The position numbers were made by a program, and so were the translations under genes. Below the pieces are notes generated by a model. That model was not told the DNA's origin. It saw nothing but the letters and a program-made list of their open reading frames with translations, and did no database searches. Positions 51,359 to 61,154 of a stretch of DNA of 64,000 nucleotides are shown piece by piece. The stretch's first letter is position 1, and every line of letters starts with the position of its first letter. The DNA is from an uncultured Oscillospiraceae bacterium (GTDB taxonomy: Bacteria; Bacillota; Clostridia; Oscillospirales; Ruminococcaceae): positions 114,386-178,385 of the forward strand of contig CAKSLF010000002.1 in assembly GCA_934466455.1 (NCBI GenBank). Reading direction: 5' to 3'.

Positions 51359-54300
51359 TTACATCTCGAAAAAGCTTACCTGCCGTGTTTGCGGCAAGCC
51401 CTTGAGCACGCCGTTTGCACGAAGAATATCCATAACGCCGGAACCGACTCCGGCACGAAGCGAAACATCGTCAACCGAAAGATATTCTCCTTTTTTGCCC
51501 GCCTCCTCAAGCTGTTTCGCTGCGTTTTCGCCAAGTCCTTTAAGTGAAACAAACGGAAGGCGCAGCTTTCCGTTTTCCGGAACATAGGTCGTTGCCGTGG
51601 AATGATAAAGGTCAACCGGCAAAAATTCGTATCCTCTTGCAAGCATCTCGTTGGTAATCTCAAGCATTGTAAGCTGGTCTTCTTCGCCCTTATTCATGCT
51701 TTCCATGGCGTGCATTTCTTTAATGCGCTTTTTTACGGCCTCGCTGCCCTTTGCGGCTATTCCTCCGTCAAGATCGTCGCCTCGAACGGTGAACATTGCC
51801 GCATAAAATTCAAGCGGATAATATACCTTGTAATATGCAAGGCGGATTGCGCCTATAACATATGCGGCGGCATGCGCCTTTGGGAACATATACTTTATTT
51901 TAAGGCAGCTGTCGATATACCATTCCGGCACTCCGTGTTCACGCATTGCCGCCTTGTGCTCATCGGTCAGCAGCTTTGTTGCTTTACCCTTACGGGTAAT
52001 TTCCATAATCTTAAACGCCATACTCGGCTCCAGACCATAGCGTATAAGGTCCGTCATAATGCTGTCACGGGTTCCGATAACATTTGCTATTGTACAGGTT
52101 CCGTTTTTAATAAGCTCCTGCGCATTACCAAGCCATACATCGGTTCCGTGCGAAAGTCCGGATATTTGAATGAGCTCTGCAAAGTGCTTTGGCTTTGCGT
52201 CAAGAAGCATTCCTTTTACAAAGTTTGTTCCCATTTCCGGAATAGCAAGGCTTCCCGTTTGGCAATCGAAATCCGGGTCTTTTATGCCAAGAGCCTCCGG
52301 CGACTGGAACAGGCTGTAAACCTTATCGTCACTCATGGGAATATCCGTAGTTTTAAGCCCGGTCATATCCTCAAGGTACTTATACAGCGTAGGAACATCG
52401 TGTCCAAGTTCATCAAGCTTTAGGATCGTATCATGGAGCGCATGGAAGTCGAAATGCGTTGTGAGCATATCGGATTCCGCATCGTCCGCCGGGTGCTGCA
52501 TGGGGCAAAAATCCGTTATATCATAGCCTGCCGGAATAACGACCATTCCGCCGGGGTGCTGACCCGTTGTGCGTTTTACTCCCGTACAGCCGAGCGCAAG
52601 GCGGGTTTCCTCTGCCTTGTTATAGGCTATTCCCCGTTCCTCACAATATTTTTTGACATAGCCATAGCCGGTTTTGTCGGCGACTGCGCCGATTGTTCCT
52701 GCCTTAAAAACATGGTCCTTGCCGAAAAGCTCCTCGGTATAGCGGTGGGCATAAAACTGGTACTCGCCGGAGAAGTTAAGGTCAATATCCGGGGCTTTGT
52801 CGCCGTGGAAGCCAAGGAAGGTTTCGAACGGGATGTCGTGACCGTCCCGTTTCATATCCGTTCCGCAATTCGGGCATTTTTTTGGCGGAAGGTCAAAGCC
52901 GGATCCTACGGAGCCGTCCGTAACGAACTCGGTATGGCGGCACTTTGGACAGCAATAATGCGGTGGAAGCGGGTTTACTTCGGAAATCCCGCTCATTGTG
53001 GCGACAAAAGACGAGCCGACAGAACCACGGGAACCAACCTGATAGCCGTCCTCGTTGGACTTTGTAACAAGCTTTTGTGCAATTACATACAAAACTGCGT
53101 ATCCGTGCTTTATAATGGAGTCCAGCTCCCTGCTCAGGCGTTTTTCGATGATGGGGTCTATTCCTTTGCCCTCTTCGTTATAAAGCTCGTTTGCGCGCTT
53201 CCAGCAGCGATTCTGAAGGTCCTCCTCCGCTCCCTCGATGTAAGGCGTATATGTGCCGTCCAAAATCGGCTTCAACACATCGCACATATCCGCAATGCGG
53301 TTTGGTACGGTTATAACAACCTCTCTTGCCTTCTCCTCCCCGAGATACGAAAATTCATCAAGCATTTCTCTTGTTGTCTTAAAATAGAGCGGTGCCTGAT
53401 TTTCCGCATCGCCGTATCCTTGGGCATTTTGTATTATTTTTCGGAAATCCGCATTTTCCGGATCAAGAAAATGTACATCGCCCGTTGCGGCAACCGGGAT
53501 TCCAAGCTCTTCGCCCAGTGCGACAATCTGCCTGTTCCAATCCCGAAGCTGCTCTTCGTTTTCTGCTTTTCCCTCCCGCAAAAGGTACGCATTGTTTCCC
53601 AACGGCTGTATTTCAAGATAATCGTAAAACTTTGCAATGTCAACAAGCTCGTCGTGGGGCTTTCCCTCCCTCACGGCGGTATAAAGCTCGCCTGCCTCGC
53701 AGGCGGAGCCTACGATAAGCCCCTCCCTGTATTTTATCAACAGGCTTTTTGGAACACGGGGACGCTTTTTGTAGTATTCCACATTGGATTTTGAAACAAG
53801 CTCGTACAGATTTTTTAATCCTCGCTGGGTTTTTGCAAGAATTATTTGGTGGTACATCGGCAGCTTGCGAGGGTCCGCTCCTCTAAGCAAGCCGTTTATT
53901 TCGTTAAAATTATCAATATTGTGCTTTTCCCTAAGCTCCTCAATCATGCGAACAAGGATAAGCGCAAGCTCCCTTGCGTCATCGCAGGCTCTGTGGTGAT
54001 TAAACGGAGCCAGCTTTAGATAGCTTCCAACCGTATCAAGCTTGTGGTTTTTAAGATTTGGATACATAGACCGAGCCATTGCTACGGTATCGGCATATTC
54101 GTATGTAAATTTCCAGCCGAGGCGTTTGTTTGCCGCTTTTAGAAAGCTTGTATCAAAACCGGCGTTATGCGCCACAAGGAATTTTGAATTTCCGCAAAAT
54201 TTATAAAATTCCCGAAGAGCCTCTTCCTCGCTTGGAGCATCCGCAACCATGGAATCGTCTATTCCCGTAAGCTCCCTCACCCGCTCCGGAATATGCTTTT

Positions 54301-55666
54301 CGGGGTTTACAAAGGTACAAAATTCGTCTTTAAGCTCTCCGTTTACAATTCTAACCGCACCGATTTCCGTAATGCGGTCGATAGCTGCGGAAAGCCCCGT
54401 TGTTTCAAGGTCGAATGCAATTATCTCACTGTCAAAAGGCACATCCGGAGTGCCGTGAACGGCACTTACGGTATCGTCAACATAATATGCCTCTACTCCA
54501 TAAACTGCCTTGAAGTTTTTATCCTTTAGTGCGTTCACGGCATTCGCCACATCCGGAAAGCCCTGAACAACTCCGTGGTCGGTGACCGCAATTCCCCTAT
54601 GACCCCATTCATAAGCTCGCTTTACAAGGTCGCCTCCGGGGGTCACGCCGTCCATCTGGGACATATTTGTGTGCATATGAAGCTCAAAGCGTTTTTCCGG
54701 CTCGTCATCGGTCCTGTGAATACGCTTTACCTTGCAAATATCTCTCGGGCGAATGGTAACATCGTGGTCGTATTTATCAAAGGACGCTTCGCCCTGCACA
54801 AGGAGCGTCATTCCCGGCTTTAGCGCGAGAACATTCTCCGCATCTTTCTTTTTTGCGATAATTTTCAGAGTGTTGGAGCCGGTAAGGTCGGTTATCATTA
54901 TAGAGATGATTACGCTTTCACCATCTCTTGTTTCTCTGGAATCTGCGGAAAAAATATCGCCCCACACAACAACTTTTCCGCTTTGCATATCAACATCGGC
55001 GAGCTTCATCGGGCGTTGTTTTATCGGTCTTCCTATAACAACGGTCATTTCCGTTGCGTCTATGGGAAGCCCCGAAAGGTCAAGCCCTGCTCCGGAAGCC
55101 GTTGTTACCGTTCTCGGCAAAGAAGAAGTCCGCTGCTTTGGGGCGGATGGCGAAAAGCTCACCGCAGAAGGCGGCGGTGCCTGTATTTGCAGCTCCGCCG
55201 GGTCAACCTCCGTCACCCCGGAAAAAGCGACCTCCGCCGTAACGCCGAATTCTTCTCTGATTATCTGCTCCATAATTTTGTCGCAGCGTTCCCTAAGCAA
55301 AATGTCAAGACCGCCGTGGGCAAGCTCCACAATAAGCTTATTTTCCTCAAGCCTTGAGGAGCAGGCTGCAAAAAAGCCGTTTGTGGGAACGCCTCTTCTT
55401 GCAGCTTCCGCAACTATATCGCCGAAATATTCCGAAGAAAACAGCGAGGGGCTGTATACGGGAACAAGCCGGACACTTTTTATGCCCAGCTTTTCCGCAA
55501 GCTCGCCTTGGAGCGAATATATTTCATTTTTATGTACCGTTTTTTTCGGCGCAATTTTCGCTTCGACGCTTCGGTTTTCCATATCTATGCGCATAGCGGT
55601 TATTTCCGCTTCGCCAAGTATGGAAGAATTTTTTATTCCGAATACTTCTGCGACCGTTTTTCCCAT
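51359..55666 (-). CDS. polC: DNA polymerase III PolC-type, alpha subunit with proofreading exonuclease
   Basis: Replicative polymerase of low-G+C Gram-positives, 1435 residues, full length. After an N-terminal domain and an OB domain comes the PHP domain (FELHMHTNMSQMDG near 330). It is interrupted by the DnaQ-like exonuclease (AFDLETTGLSAAIDRITEIGA near 420, AHNAGFD, HRACDDA). The zinc-knuckle CCPKC...CPNC lies near 905-940 and the catalytic PDIDLNFSGEYQ near 970. The fingers and C-terminal parts follow. It lies downstream of ispG by five bases at the end of the envelope operon, the usual firmicute place. Confidence 0.98.
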   Translation of the reverse strand: MGKTVAEVFGIKNSSILGEAEITAMRIDMENRSVEAKIAPKKTVHKNEIYSLQGELAEKLGIKSVRLVPVYSPSLFSSEYFGDIVAEAARRGVPTNGFFAACSSRLEENKLIVELAHGGLDILLRERCDKIMEQIIREEFGVTAEVAFSGVTEVDPAELQIQAPPPSAVSFSPSAPKQRTSSLPRTVTTASGAGLDLSGLPIDATEMTVVIGRPIKQRPMKLADVDMQSGKVVVWGDIFSADSRETRDGESVIISIMITDLTGSNTLKIIAKKKDAENVLALKPGMTLLVQGEASFDKYDHDVTIRPRDICKVKRIHRTDDEPEKRFELHMHTNMSQMDGVTPGGDLVKRAYEWGHRGIAVTDHGVVQGFPDVANAVNALKDKNFKAVYGVEAYYVDDTVSAVHGTPDVPFDSEIIAFDLETTGLSAAIDRITEIGAVRIVNGELKDEFCTFVNPEKHIPERVRELTGIDDSMVADAPSEEEALREFYKFCGNSKFLVAHNAGFDTSFLKAANKRLGWKFTYEYADTVAMARSMYPNLKNHKLDTVGSYLKLAPFNHHRACDDARELALILVRMIEELREKHNIDNFNEINGLLRGADPRKLPMYHQIILAKTQRGLKNLYELVSKSNVEYYKKRPRVPKSLLIKYREGLIVGSACEAGELYTAVREGKPHDELVDIAKFYDYLEIQPLGNNAYLLREGKAENEEQLRDWNRQIVALGEELGIPVAATGDVHFLDPENADFRKIIQNAQGYGDAENQAPLYFKTTREMLDEFSYLGEEKAREVVITVPNRIADMCDVLKPILDGTYTPYIEGAEEDLQNRCWKRANELYNEEGKGIDPIIEKRLSRELDSIIKHGYAVLYVIAQKLVTKSNEDGYQVGSRGSVGSSFVATMSGISEVNPLPPHYCCPKCRHTEFVTDGSVGSGFDLPPKKCPNCGTDMKRDGHDIPFETFLGFHGDKAPDIDLNFSGEYQFYAHRYTEELFGKDHVFKAGTIGAVADKTGYGYVKKYCEERGIAYNKAEETRLALGCTGVKRTTGQHPGGMVVIPAGYDITDFCPMQHPADDAESDMLTTHFDFHALHDTILKLDELGHDVPTLYKYLEDMTGLKTTDIPMSDDKVYSLFQSPEALGIKDPDFDCQTGSLAIPEMGTNFVKGMLLDAKPKHFAELIQISGLSHGTDVWLGNAQELIKNGTCTIANVIGTRDSIMTDLIRYGLEPSMAFKIMEITRKGKATKLLTDEHKAAMREHGVPEWYIDSCLKIKYMFPKAHAAAYVIGAIRLAYYKVYYPLEFYAAMFTVRGDDLDGGIAAKGSEAVKKRIKEMHAMESMNKGEEDQLTMLEITNEMLARGYEFLPVDLYHSTATTYVPENGKLRLPFVSLKGLGENAAKQLEEAGKKGEYLSVDDVSLRAGVGSGVMDILRANGVLKGLPQTRQVSFFEM

Positions 55667-55671
55667 TTTTT

Positions 55672-56709
55672 CTAAATCCGTTCTATTTCCTCAAGCAGAG
55701 CGGGAAGAATTTTTTCCTCCGGCACCTTGCGCAGAATTTCGCCTTTCTTAAAAATAAGTCCGCATTTATCGCCGCCCGCAACTCCTATATCGGCTTCCCT
55801 CGCCTCGCCGGGACCGTTTACCGCACAGCCCATTACCGCTACCGTAATATCCTTTTCGCAGTCGGAAAGGGCATTTTCCACCTCTTTGGCAAGCTTAATA
55901 AGGTCTATCCTCGTTCTTCCGCAAGTTGGGCAGGCAACGATATTTACTCCGAATTTACGAACACCGGCAGCCTTAAGAATATCTTTTGCCGCATAAATCT
56001 CCCTGACTGGGTCTGCCGTAAGCGTTACCCTAACCGTTGAGCCGATACCGTCTACCAAAAGTGAGCCGATACCGATAGCGTTTTTTATAATTCCCATACG
56101 CTCGGTTCCCGCTTCCGTAACCCCAAGATGCAGCGGGTAATCGCAACGCTGCGCAACAAGGCGGCAAGCGTCTATCATGGTTTTTACATTGCTCGATTTT
56201 ATAGAAATAACCGTATCGGTAAAACCGAGTTTTTCGAGAAGAGCCGCATTTTCCAATGCGCTTTCGGCAAGTGCCTCCGCAGTAGGCGCACCGTACTTTT
56301 CCAAAAGCCTTTTATCAAGAGAGCCGCCGTTTACTCCGACTCTGATGGCAACCCCGGCGTTGCCGCAAGCTTCAACAACCTTGCGTACCCGCTCCTCCGA
56401 ACCGATATTACCCGGGTTTATGCGAATTTTATCAACGCCGACTTCCACCGCAGCAAGAGCAAGCCTATAATCAAAATGAATATCCGCAACCAGCGGAATT
56501 TTTATCGCTTCCTTTATTGCGGGAACAAGCTCCACCGCCGCCATATCCGGGATTGCGGCACGCAAAATCTCGCATCCTGCCCGCTCAAGCTCAACTGCTT
56601 GGCGTACGCTGCCTTCGATATCCGTTGACGGAATGCTTATCATAGACTGAATTGCCACGGGATTATTTCCGCCGATTGCAATATTGCCGATTTTAACTTC
56701 CTTCGCCAT
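55672..56709 (-). CDS. ispG: 4-hydroxy-3-methylbut-2-enyl diphosphate synthase
   Basis: Iron-sulfur enzyme of the MEP isoprenoid pathway acting one step before IspH, 345 residues, the short bacterial form. VKIGNIAIGGNNPVAIQSM begins it, VADIHFDYRLAL lies near 95, and RINPGNIG near 110. The cluster ligands are in IVACPTCGRTRID near 260 and MGCAVNGPGEAREADIGVAGG near 295. Together with dxr in the same operon it shows that isoprenoids are made by the MEP route. Confidence 0.98.
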   Translation of the reverse strand: MAKEVKIGNIAIGGNNPVAIQSMISIPSTDIEGSVRQAVELERAGCEILRAAIPDMAAVELVPAIKEAIKIPLVADIHFDYRLALAAVEVGVDKIRINPGNIGSEERVRKVVEACGNAGVAIRVGVNGGSLDKRLLEKYGAPTAEALAESALENAALLEKLGFTDTVISIKSSNVKTMIDACRLVAQRCDYPLHLGVTEAGTERMGIIKNAIGIGSLLVDGIGSTVRVTLTADPVREIYAAKDILKAAGVRKFGVNIVACPTCGRTRIDLIKLAKEVENALSDCEKDITVAVMGCAVNGPGEAREADIGVAGGDKCGLIFKKGEILRKVPEEKILPALLEEIERI

Positions 56710-56714
56710 ATAGT

Positions 56715-57746
56715 CTACCTCCCGACAACAAGCTTTACTATGTCGTTATATGCGACAAAAACCATAAGGAGTATTAAAAGCACCATTCCTCCGGCATGAA
56801 TCATTCCCTCTACTTTTCTGTTTATCGGTTTTCCGAAAACCGCTTCGATAACCATAAAGAATATCCTGCCTCCATCGAGGGCGGGAAGCGGCATAAGGTT
56901 AAATACGCCGAGGTTTACCGTAATAAGCGCAAGGATAAGAAGAAGTCCTTTTATATTGGTCGAGGAAGCCGCTTCCGCAATAGCTTCGGTAACTCCGATT
57001 GGTCCGGAAAGCTGATTGAGAGCAAAATTTCCCGAAATTATATCTCCGAGGGAACGCCATACCAGTTTTACCAACGAAAAAGTCCAGCGAAAAGAATAGG
57101 AAATAACCTTTCCAAAGGTCGGTTCCTCTCCGTAAACTCCAAAATCGAGAACGATGGCTTTTGTTCCGCCGTAATCCGCCATATCAAACTTTACATCGTC
57201 AAGATGAAGCTTTTCTCCGTCACGGATTATATCCATCGAAACTATTCCGTCGCTGTCACGAATAAGGGAATATATTATATCATAGTCGCAACAGGCGGAT
57301 TCTTCGTTTACGGCAATTATTTCATCTCCGGCTTTAAGATAATTTGCGGAAGAAGAGCCTTCGGTAAAATTTGCAACAGTGGTCGTTCCGAGAAGGCTCT
57401 GACCGGATGTAAGCACAATTATAACCGCAAGACCGAGTATAAGATTCATAATTCCGCCGGCTGCGGTTATGATTATTCTTTTCCAAACGGGGCAAGCGGT
57501 AAAGCTGTGCGAATCATCACTGTCCTCGTCCTCGCCCTCCATTGCAACAAAGCCGCCAATAGGAAAAAGACGCAAAGCATAGGTTGTTTCTCCAACGGTT
57601 TTTGAAAGTATGCGTGGTCCCATTCCGATGGCAAACTCATTTACCTTTACCCCCGCCCACTTTGCCGTTGCGAAATGCCCAAGCTCGTGAAAAAAAATCA
57701 TAAAGCCAAAAAGCAAAACCGCAATTATAATACTCAAAATATCCAA
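56715..57746 (-). CDS. rseP: RIP metalloprotease RseP
   Basis: Intramembrane zinc protease of 343 residues, cutting anti-sigma factors and signal peptide remnants in relatives. FFHELGHFATAKWAGVKV near 23 carries HExxH. One PDZ domain spans about 115-190 (YLKAGDEIIAVN). NLMPLPALDGGRIFF near 275 has the third metal ligand. There are four membrane segments. It starts at TTG with GGAG six bases upstream. It sits between dxr and ispG in the standard order. Confidence 0.96.
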   Translation of the reverse strand: MDILSIIIAVLLFGFMIFFHELGHFATAKWAGVKVNEFAIGMGPRILSKTVGETTYALRLFPIGGFVAMEGEDEDSDDSHSFTACPVWKRIIITAAGGIMNLILGLAVIIVLTSGQSLLGTTTVANFTEGSSSANYLKAGDEIIAVNEESACCDYDIIYSLIRDSDGIVSMDIIRDGEKLHLDDVKFDMADYGGTKAIVLDFGVYGEEPTFGKVISYSFRWTFSLVKLVWRSLGDIISGNFALNQLSGPIGVTEAIAEAASSTNIKGLLLILALITVNLGVFNLMPLPALDGGRIFFMVIEAVFGKPINRKVEGMIHAGGMVLLILLMVFVAYNDIVKLVVGR

Positions 57747-57755
57747 GGCAATCTC

Positions 57756-58895
57756 CTATCTTACAAGTGCTGAAGCAAATTTTCTTGCTTCCGAATCCGT
57801 ATAAAAAACCTCTTCAAAAGAGTTCCCTGACGAAAAACCCTTTTCAATAGTTTTTTCTATAATTTTCGGTATATCCGTAAATCTTATTTTTCCCGCAAGG
57901 AAGGCTTCAACCGCAATTTCGTCCGCAGCATTAAAAGCAGCCGTTGCCGTTTCCCCTTTTTTTAGAGCGCAGCGGGCAAGGTTCGTTGCCGGAAAAGCCT
58001 CCTCGTCCTGTCTATAAAAATGCAATGCGGCAGCTTTTGCAAGATCAAGCTCTTCGGCAAGCCCTTCCTCCCTTTCCGGCCAAGTAAGCGCATACTGAAT
58101 CGGCGTGCGCATATCCGGTACGCCAAGCTGCGCCAAAACGGAATTATCCGCAAACTGCACAAGGGAATGGACTATGCTCTCTCTGTGTATTACCACATCA
58201 ATATTATTCTGCTCCACCCCAAAAAGATGTGCGGCTTCGATAATTTCCAGTCCCTTGTTCGCCATGGACGCAGAATCCACCGTCACTTTTTTGCCCATAT
58301 TCCATGTTGGGTGGCAGAGTGCGTCCTCCGGACGCATATTTTCAAGCTCGGCAGCGGTTTTTCCGAAAAAAGGTCCTCCGGAGGCGGTAAGAATCAGTTT
58401 TTTTATCCTTGCATAATCTCCCTTTGCCTGAAGGCACTGAAAAATCGCAGAATGTTCACTATCCACTGGCAAAATTTTAACTCCGTTTTCGGCAGCGTAA
58501 TCCATAACCCGCTTTCCTCCGGCAACAAGGGTTTCTTTATTTGCAAGTGCTATATCGTTTCCTGCCTCTATTGCGGCGATAGTGGGGCGAAGCCCCGCAA
58601 TACCCGTTACGGCATTGAGCACAATGTCGCAATCCTCCGCAGCGGCTTTGAGCACGGCGTGCTCACCGCCTATCACTTTTATATTTGTATCGGAAAGTGC
58701 GATGCTCAAGCCGTTTGCAGCGTTTTCATCGGCAACCGCAACAACCTTTGGCAAAAATTCTCTTGCCTGTTTTTCCAAAAGCTCCGTGTTTCTTCCCGCC
58801 GCAAGTGCAACTACGGAATATCCAAGCTTGCGGCACACATCAAGAGTTTGTGTTCCTATTGAGCCGGTTGAGCCGAGAACGGCTATTCTTTTCAC
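57756..58895 (-). CDS. dxr: 1-deoxy-D-xylulose-5-phosphate reductoisomerase
   Basis: NADPH-dependent enzyme making MEP, cytosolic, 379 residues. AVLGSTGSIGTQTLDV is the nucleotide-binding loop at the start. ILPVDSEHSAIFQ near 147 holds metal ligands, and TASGGPFFG and HPTWNMGKKVTVDSASMANKGLE near 180-220 form the fosmidomycin-binding loop region. The GTG at 58895 has GGAG seven bases upstream. A TTG one codon earlier is equally open. Confidence 0.97.
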   Translation of the reverse strand: MKRIAVLGSTGSIGTQTLDVCRKLGYSVVALAAGRNTELLEKQAREFLPKVVAVADENAANGLSIALSDTNIKVIGGEHAVLKAAAEDCDIVLNAVTGIAGLRPTIAAIEAGNDIALANKETLVAGGKRVMDYAAENGVKILPVDSEHSAIFQCLQAKGDYARIKKLILTASGGPFFGKTAAELENMRPEDALCHPTWNMGKKVTVDSASMANKGLEIIEAAHLFGVEQNNIDVVIHRESIVHSLVQFADNSVLAQLGVPDMRTPIQYALTWPEREEGLAEELDLAKAAALHFYRQDEEAFPATNLARCALKKGETATAAFNAADEIAVEAFLAGKIRFTDIPKIIEKTIEKGFSSGNSFEEVFYTDSEARKFASALVR

Positions 58896-58973
58896 CAAAG
58901 AACTCCTCCATATATCTTATAAAATTATTGCCGCTTATTTCTGCGGCAATAATAAATATATCAATTTTTTTGT

Positions 58974-59789
58974 TCATCCGATGAACGGCATATAAATATT
59001 CCAGATATAAAGCAGCGGAGCAACAAAAATCCAACTGTCAAAGCGGTCCATAACTCCGCCGTGACCCGGCATTATATTCCCGTAATCCTTTATTCCGAAT
59101 TCCCGCTTAATTATTGACGCACAAAGATCTCCAAAGATGCTTGCGGCTGCGCCTATCGGAAGAAATGCGCAAAGGCTTACCCAGTTTACGGAAAGCTGCG
59201 CCGCATTTGCAAAAGCATATGTAAGCAAAACGCACAGAACCAAATCCCCGGCAACTCCGCCGATTGCGCCCTCTACCGTTTTTTTAGGGCTTATTTCCGG
59301 ACAAAGCTTTCTTTTTCCAAAGAAATAGCCGGAAAAATATGCAAATGTGTCGTTTAGCCATGCCGTGCAAAAGCTAAGCCCCACAAGATAATATGCAACC
59401 GGGTTTCCGTACTCCCTATAAAGAAGCAGCATTGAAAAAGCTCTTGGAACAAGGGAGGAAGTCATAAAAACAAAAGCAATTTTGCCTACCTCAAGCTCCT
59501 TGTGGTCAAAAAGCAGCATTATCATCAAAATTCCGGCAAAAATAAATTCGGTAAGGAATGTTATACCGGAAAAAATATTAAAATATACACTTGAAAAAGC
59601 AACGCCGAATATAAGGCATACGCCCTCTAACCAATGATGCTTCGAAAGCCCTGCCGCATGGACAAATTCATGTATTGCCACAGCAGAAAGAAGCGCAACG
59701 GCAACATCCAAAACCGGTGTGTTGAAAAAATACAGCACCACACCCAGCAAAACAAGTCCCACTGCGGCGGAAATTATTCTCGTCTTCAA
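58974..59789 (-). CDS. cdsA: Phosphatidate cytidylyltransferase
   Basis: Membrane enzyme making CDP-diacylglycerol, 271 residues with about eight membrane segments. The signature near the C-terminus is complete: KRKLCPEISPKKTVEGAIGG near 160, then GAAASIFGDLCASIIKREFGIKDYGNIMPGHGGVMDRFDS near 215-255. It probably starts at TTG after a GGGGAAAAAA stretch. It follows uppS and precedes dxr. Confidence 0.96.
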   Translation of the reverse strand: MKTRIISAAVGLVLLGVVLYFFNTPVLDVAVALLSAVAIHEFVHAAGLSKHHWLEGVCLIFGVAFSSVYFNIFSGITFLTEFIFAGILMIMLLFDHKELEVGKIAFVFMTSSLVPRAFSMLLLYREYGNPVAYYLVGLSFCTAWLNDTFAYFSGYFFGKRKLCPEISPKKTVEGAIGGVAGDLVLCVLLTYAFANAAQLSVNWVSLCAFLPIGAAASIFGDLCASIIKREFGIKDYGNIMPGHGGVMDRFDSWIFVAPLLYIWNIYMPFIG

Positions 59790-59804
59790 GTTTTTTCCCC
59801 TTTT

Positions 59805-60488
59805 TTACACTCCGCCAAAACGGCGGCTGCGTTTTGCAAATTCCTCCAGCCCAAGGTCAAAGTCCGCCGGAGTAAAATCCGGCCAAAGCACATCCATAAA
59901 AACAAATTCGGCGTATGCGCTTTCCCACAGCAAAAAATTTGAAAGGCGTTCTTCTCCGCTCGGGCGCATTATCAAGTCAACCTCCGGAATCCCGGAGTAT
60001 AGATTTGCCGAAATGTTCTCCTCGGTTATATCCTCGCCTTTTTCTGCAAGCCGCTGCACGGCATGAACGATTTCGTCCCGTCCGCCGTAGTTAAACGCCA
60101 CCTGAACCGTAGTAATAACCTCGCCCACATCGGCATTTTCCGCTTCTTCCATAAGCTCAACAAGATCCGGCGCAATGTTATCCCTATTCCCGATAAAACG
60201 CACTGCGATATGTTCGTTTTTCGCTTTAGCCATATTTTTAAGGTAACTGCGCATAAGGTTCATAACGCCGTCCACTTCTTCCTTCGGGCGACGCCAGTTT
60301 TCCGTAGAAAAAGCATATACCGTAAGCCATGGTATACCTATATCACGGCAGTGCCGAGATATATTTTCAAATACCTCGGCACCTTTTTTGTGTCCAAAAT
60401 TATTCGGAAGCCCCCGCTTTTTTGCCCAGCGGCCGTTTCCGTCCATAATAATTCCAACATGCTTTGGCAAAAGAGCTTTGTCAATCAC
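59805..60488 (-). CDS. uppS: Isoprenyl transferase (undecaprenyl diphosphate synthase)
   Basis: Cis-prenyltransferase making the C55 lipid carrier for wall synthesis, 227 residues. HVGIIMDGNGRWAKKRGLP near 10-28 holds the catalytic aspartate and the diphosphate-binding arginine. TVYAFSTENWRRPKEEV lies near 56-72, and DLIMRPSGEERLSNFLLWESAYAEF near 175-200 is the C-terminal signature. The start is GTG with GGAGGATACG upstream. It follows frr by 27 bases. Confidence 0.97.
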   Translation of the reverse strand: MIDKALLPKHVGIIMDGNGRWAKKRGLPNNFGHKKGAEVFENISRHCRDIGIPWLTVYAFSTENWRRPKEEVDGVMNLMRSYLKNMAKAKNEHIAVRFIGNRDNIAPDLVELMEEAENADVGEVITTVQVAFNYGGRDEIVHAVQRLAEKGEDITEENISANLYSGIPEVDLIMRPSGEERLSNFLLWESAYAEFVFMDVLWPDFTPADFDLGLEEFAKRSRRFGGV

Positions 60489-60515
60489 ACCGTATCCTCC
60501 TGCCTTTGCCGGAAA

Positions 60516-61070
60516 TCAGATGTCCATAATCTCGTTCTTTTTCTCTTCGACCATTTTGCCGATTTTTGCGACAAAATCATCGGTGAGCTTTTGAACATCC
60601 TTTTCAATATCTTTCTGCTCATCTTCGGTAATAAGCTTATCCTTGAGCTGCTTTTTGAAGAAATCGTTTGCGTCACGGCGGTGGTTGCGAATATTTACCT
60701 TTGCTTCTTCGCCGTGTTTTTCAACCTGCTTGCAAAGCTCCTTACGGCGTTCCTCGGTAAGCGGCGGGAACACAAGACGAATACAGGTTCCGTCGTTCTG
60801 CGGAGGAATACCGATATCGGAGGTATTGATTGCTTTTTCTATTGCTTTAAGGGAGCTTCTGTCCCAAGGCTGAACAACAAGTATGCGTGCTTCGGAAACG
60901 GAAATAGCCGCCATTTGGTTAATGGGGGTCATTGCTCCGTAATACTCAACGCTGATTCTGTCAAGAACACCGGGGTTTGCCCGTCCTGCGCGAATGGAAG
61001 CGTAGTCCTCTGCAAGGACGGCTATGGTTTTTTCCATTTTTTCGTTAAAGGGAATAAGCTGTTCTCTCAT
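60516..61070 (-). CDS. frr: Ribosome recycling factor
   Basis: Splits post-termination ribosomes together with EF-G, 184 residues. A long helical bundle starts MREQLIPFNEKMEKTIAVL. RAGRANPGVLDRISVEYYG near 32-50 and PPLTEERRKELCKQV near 106-120 are family hallmarks. The ATG at 61070 has AGGAGGA upstream. A longer reading starts in the gap without a site. Confidence 0.98.
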   Translation of the reverse strand: MREQLIPFNEKMEKTIAVLAEDYASIRAGRANPGVLDRISVEYYGAMTPINQMAAISVSEARILVVQPWDRSSLKAIEKAINTSDIGIPPQNDGTCIRLVFPPLTEERRKELCKQVEKHGEEAKVNIRNHRRDANDFFKKQLKDKLITEDEQKDIEKDVQKLTDDFVAKIGKMVEEKKNEIMDI

Positions 61071-61154
61071 AATGTCCTCCTTTTTATCCGGCAATAAATA
61101 ATTTGATAACGGTTATAGCTTTCTTGCCGAAAAAGCTGTAACCAAATAATAAAC

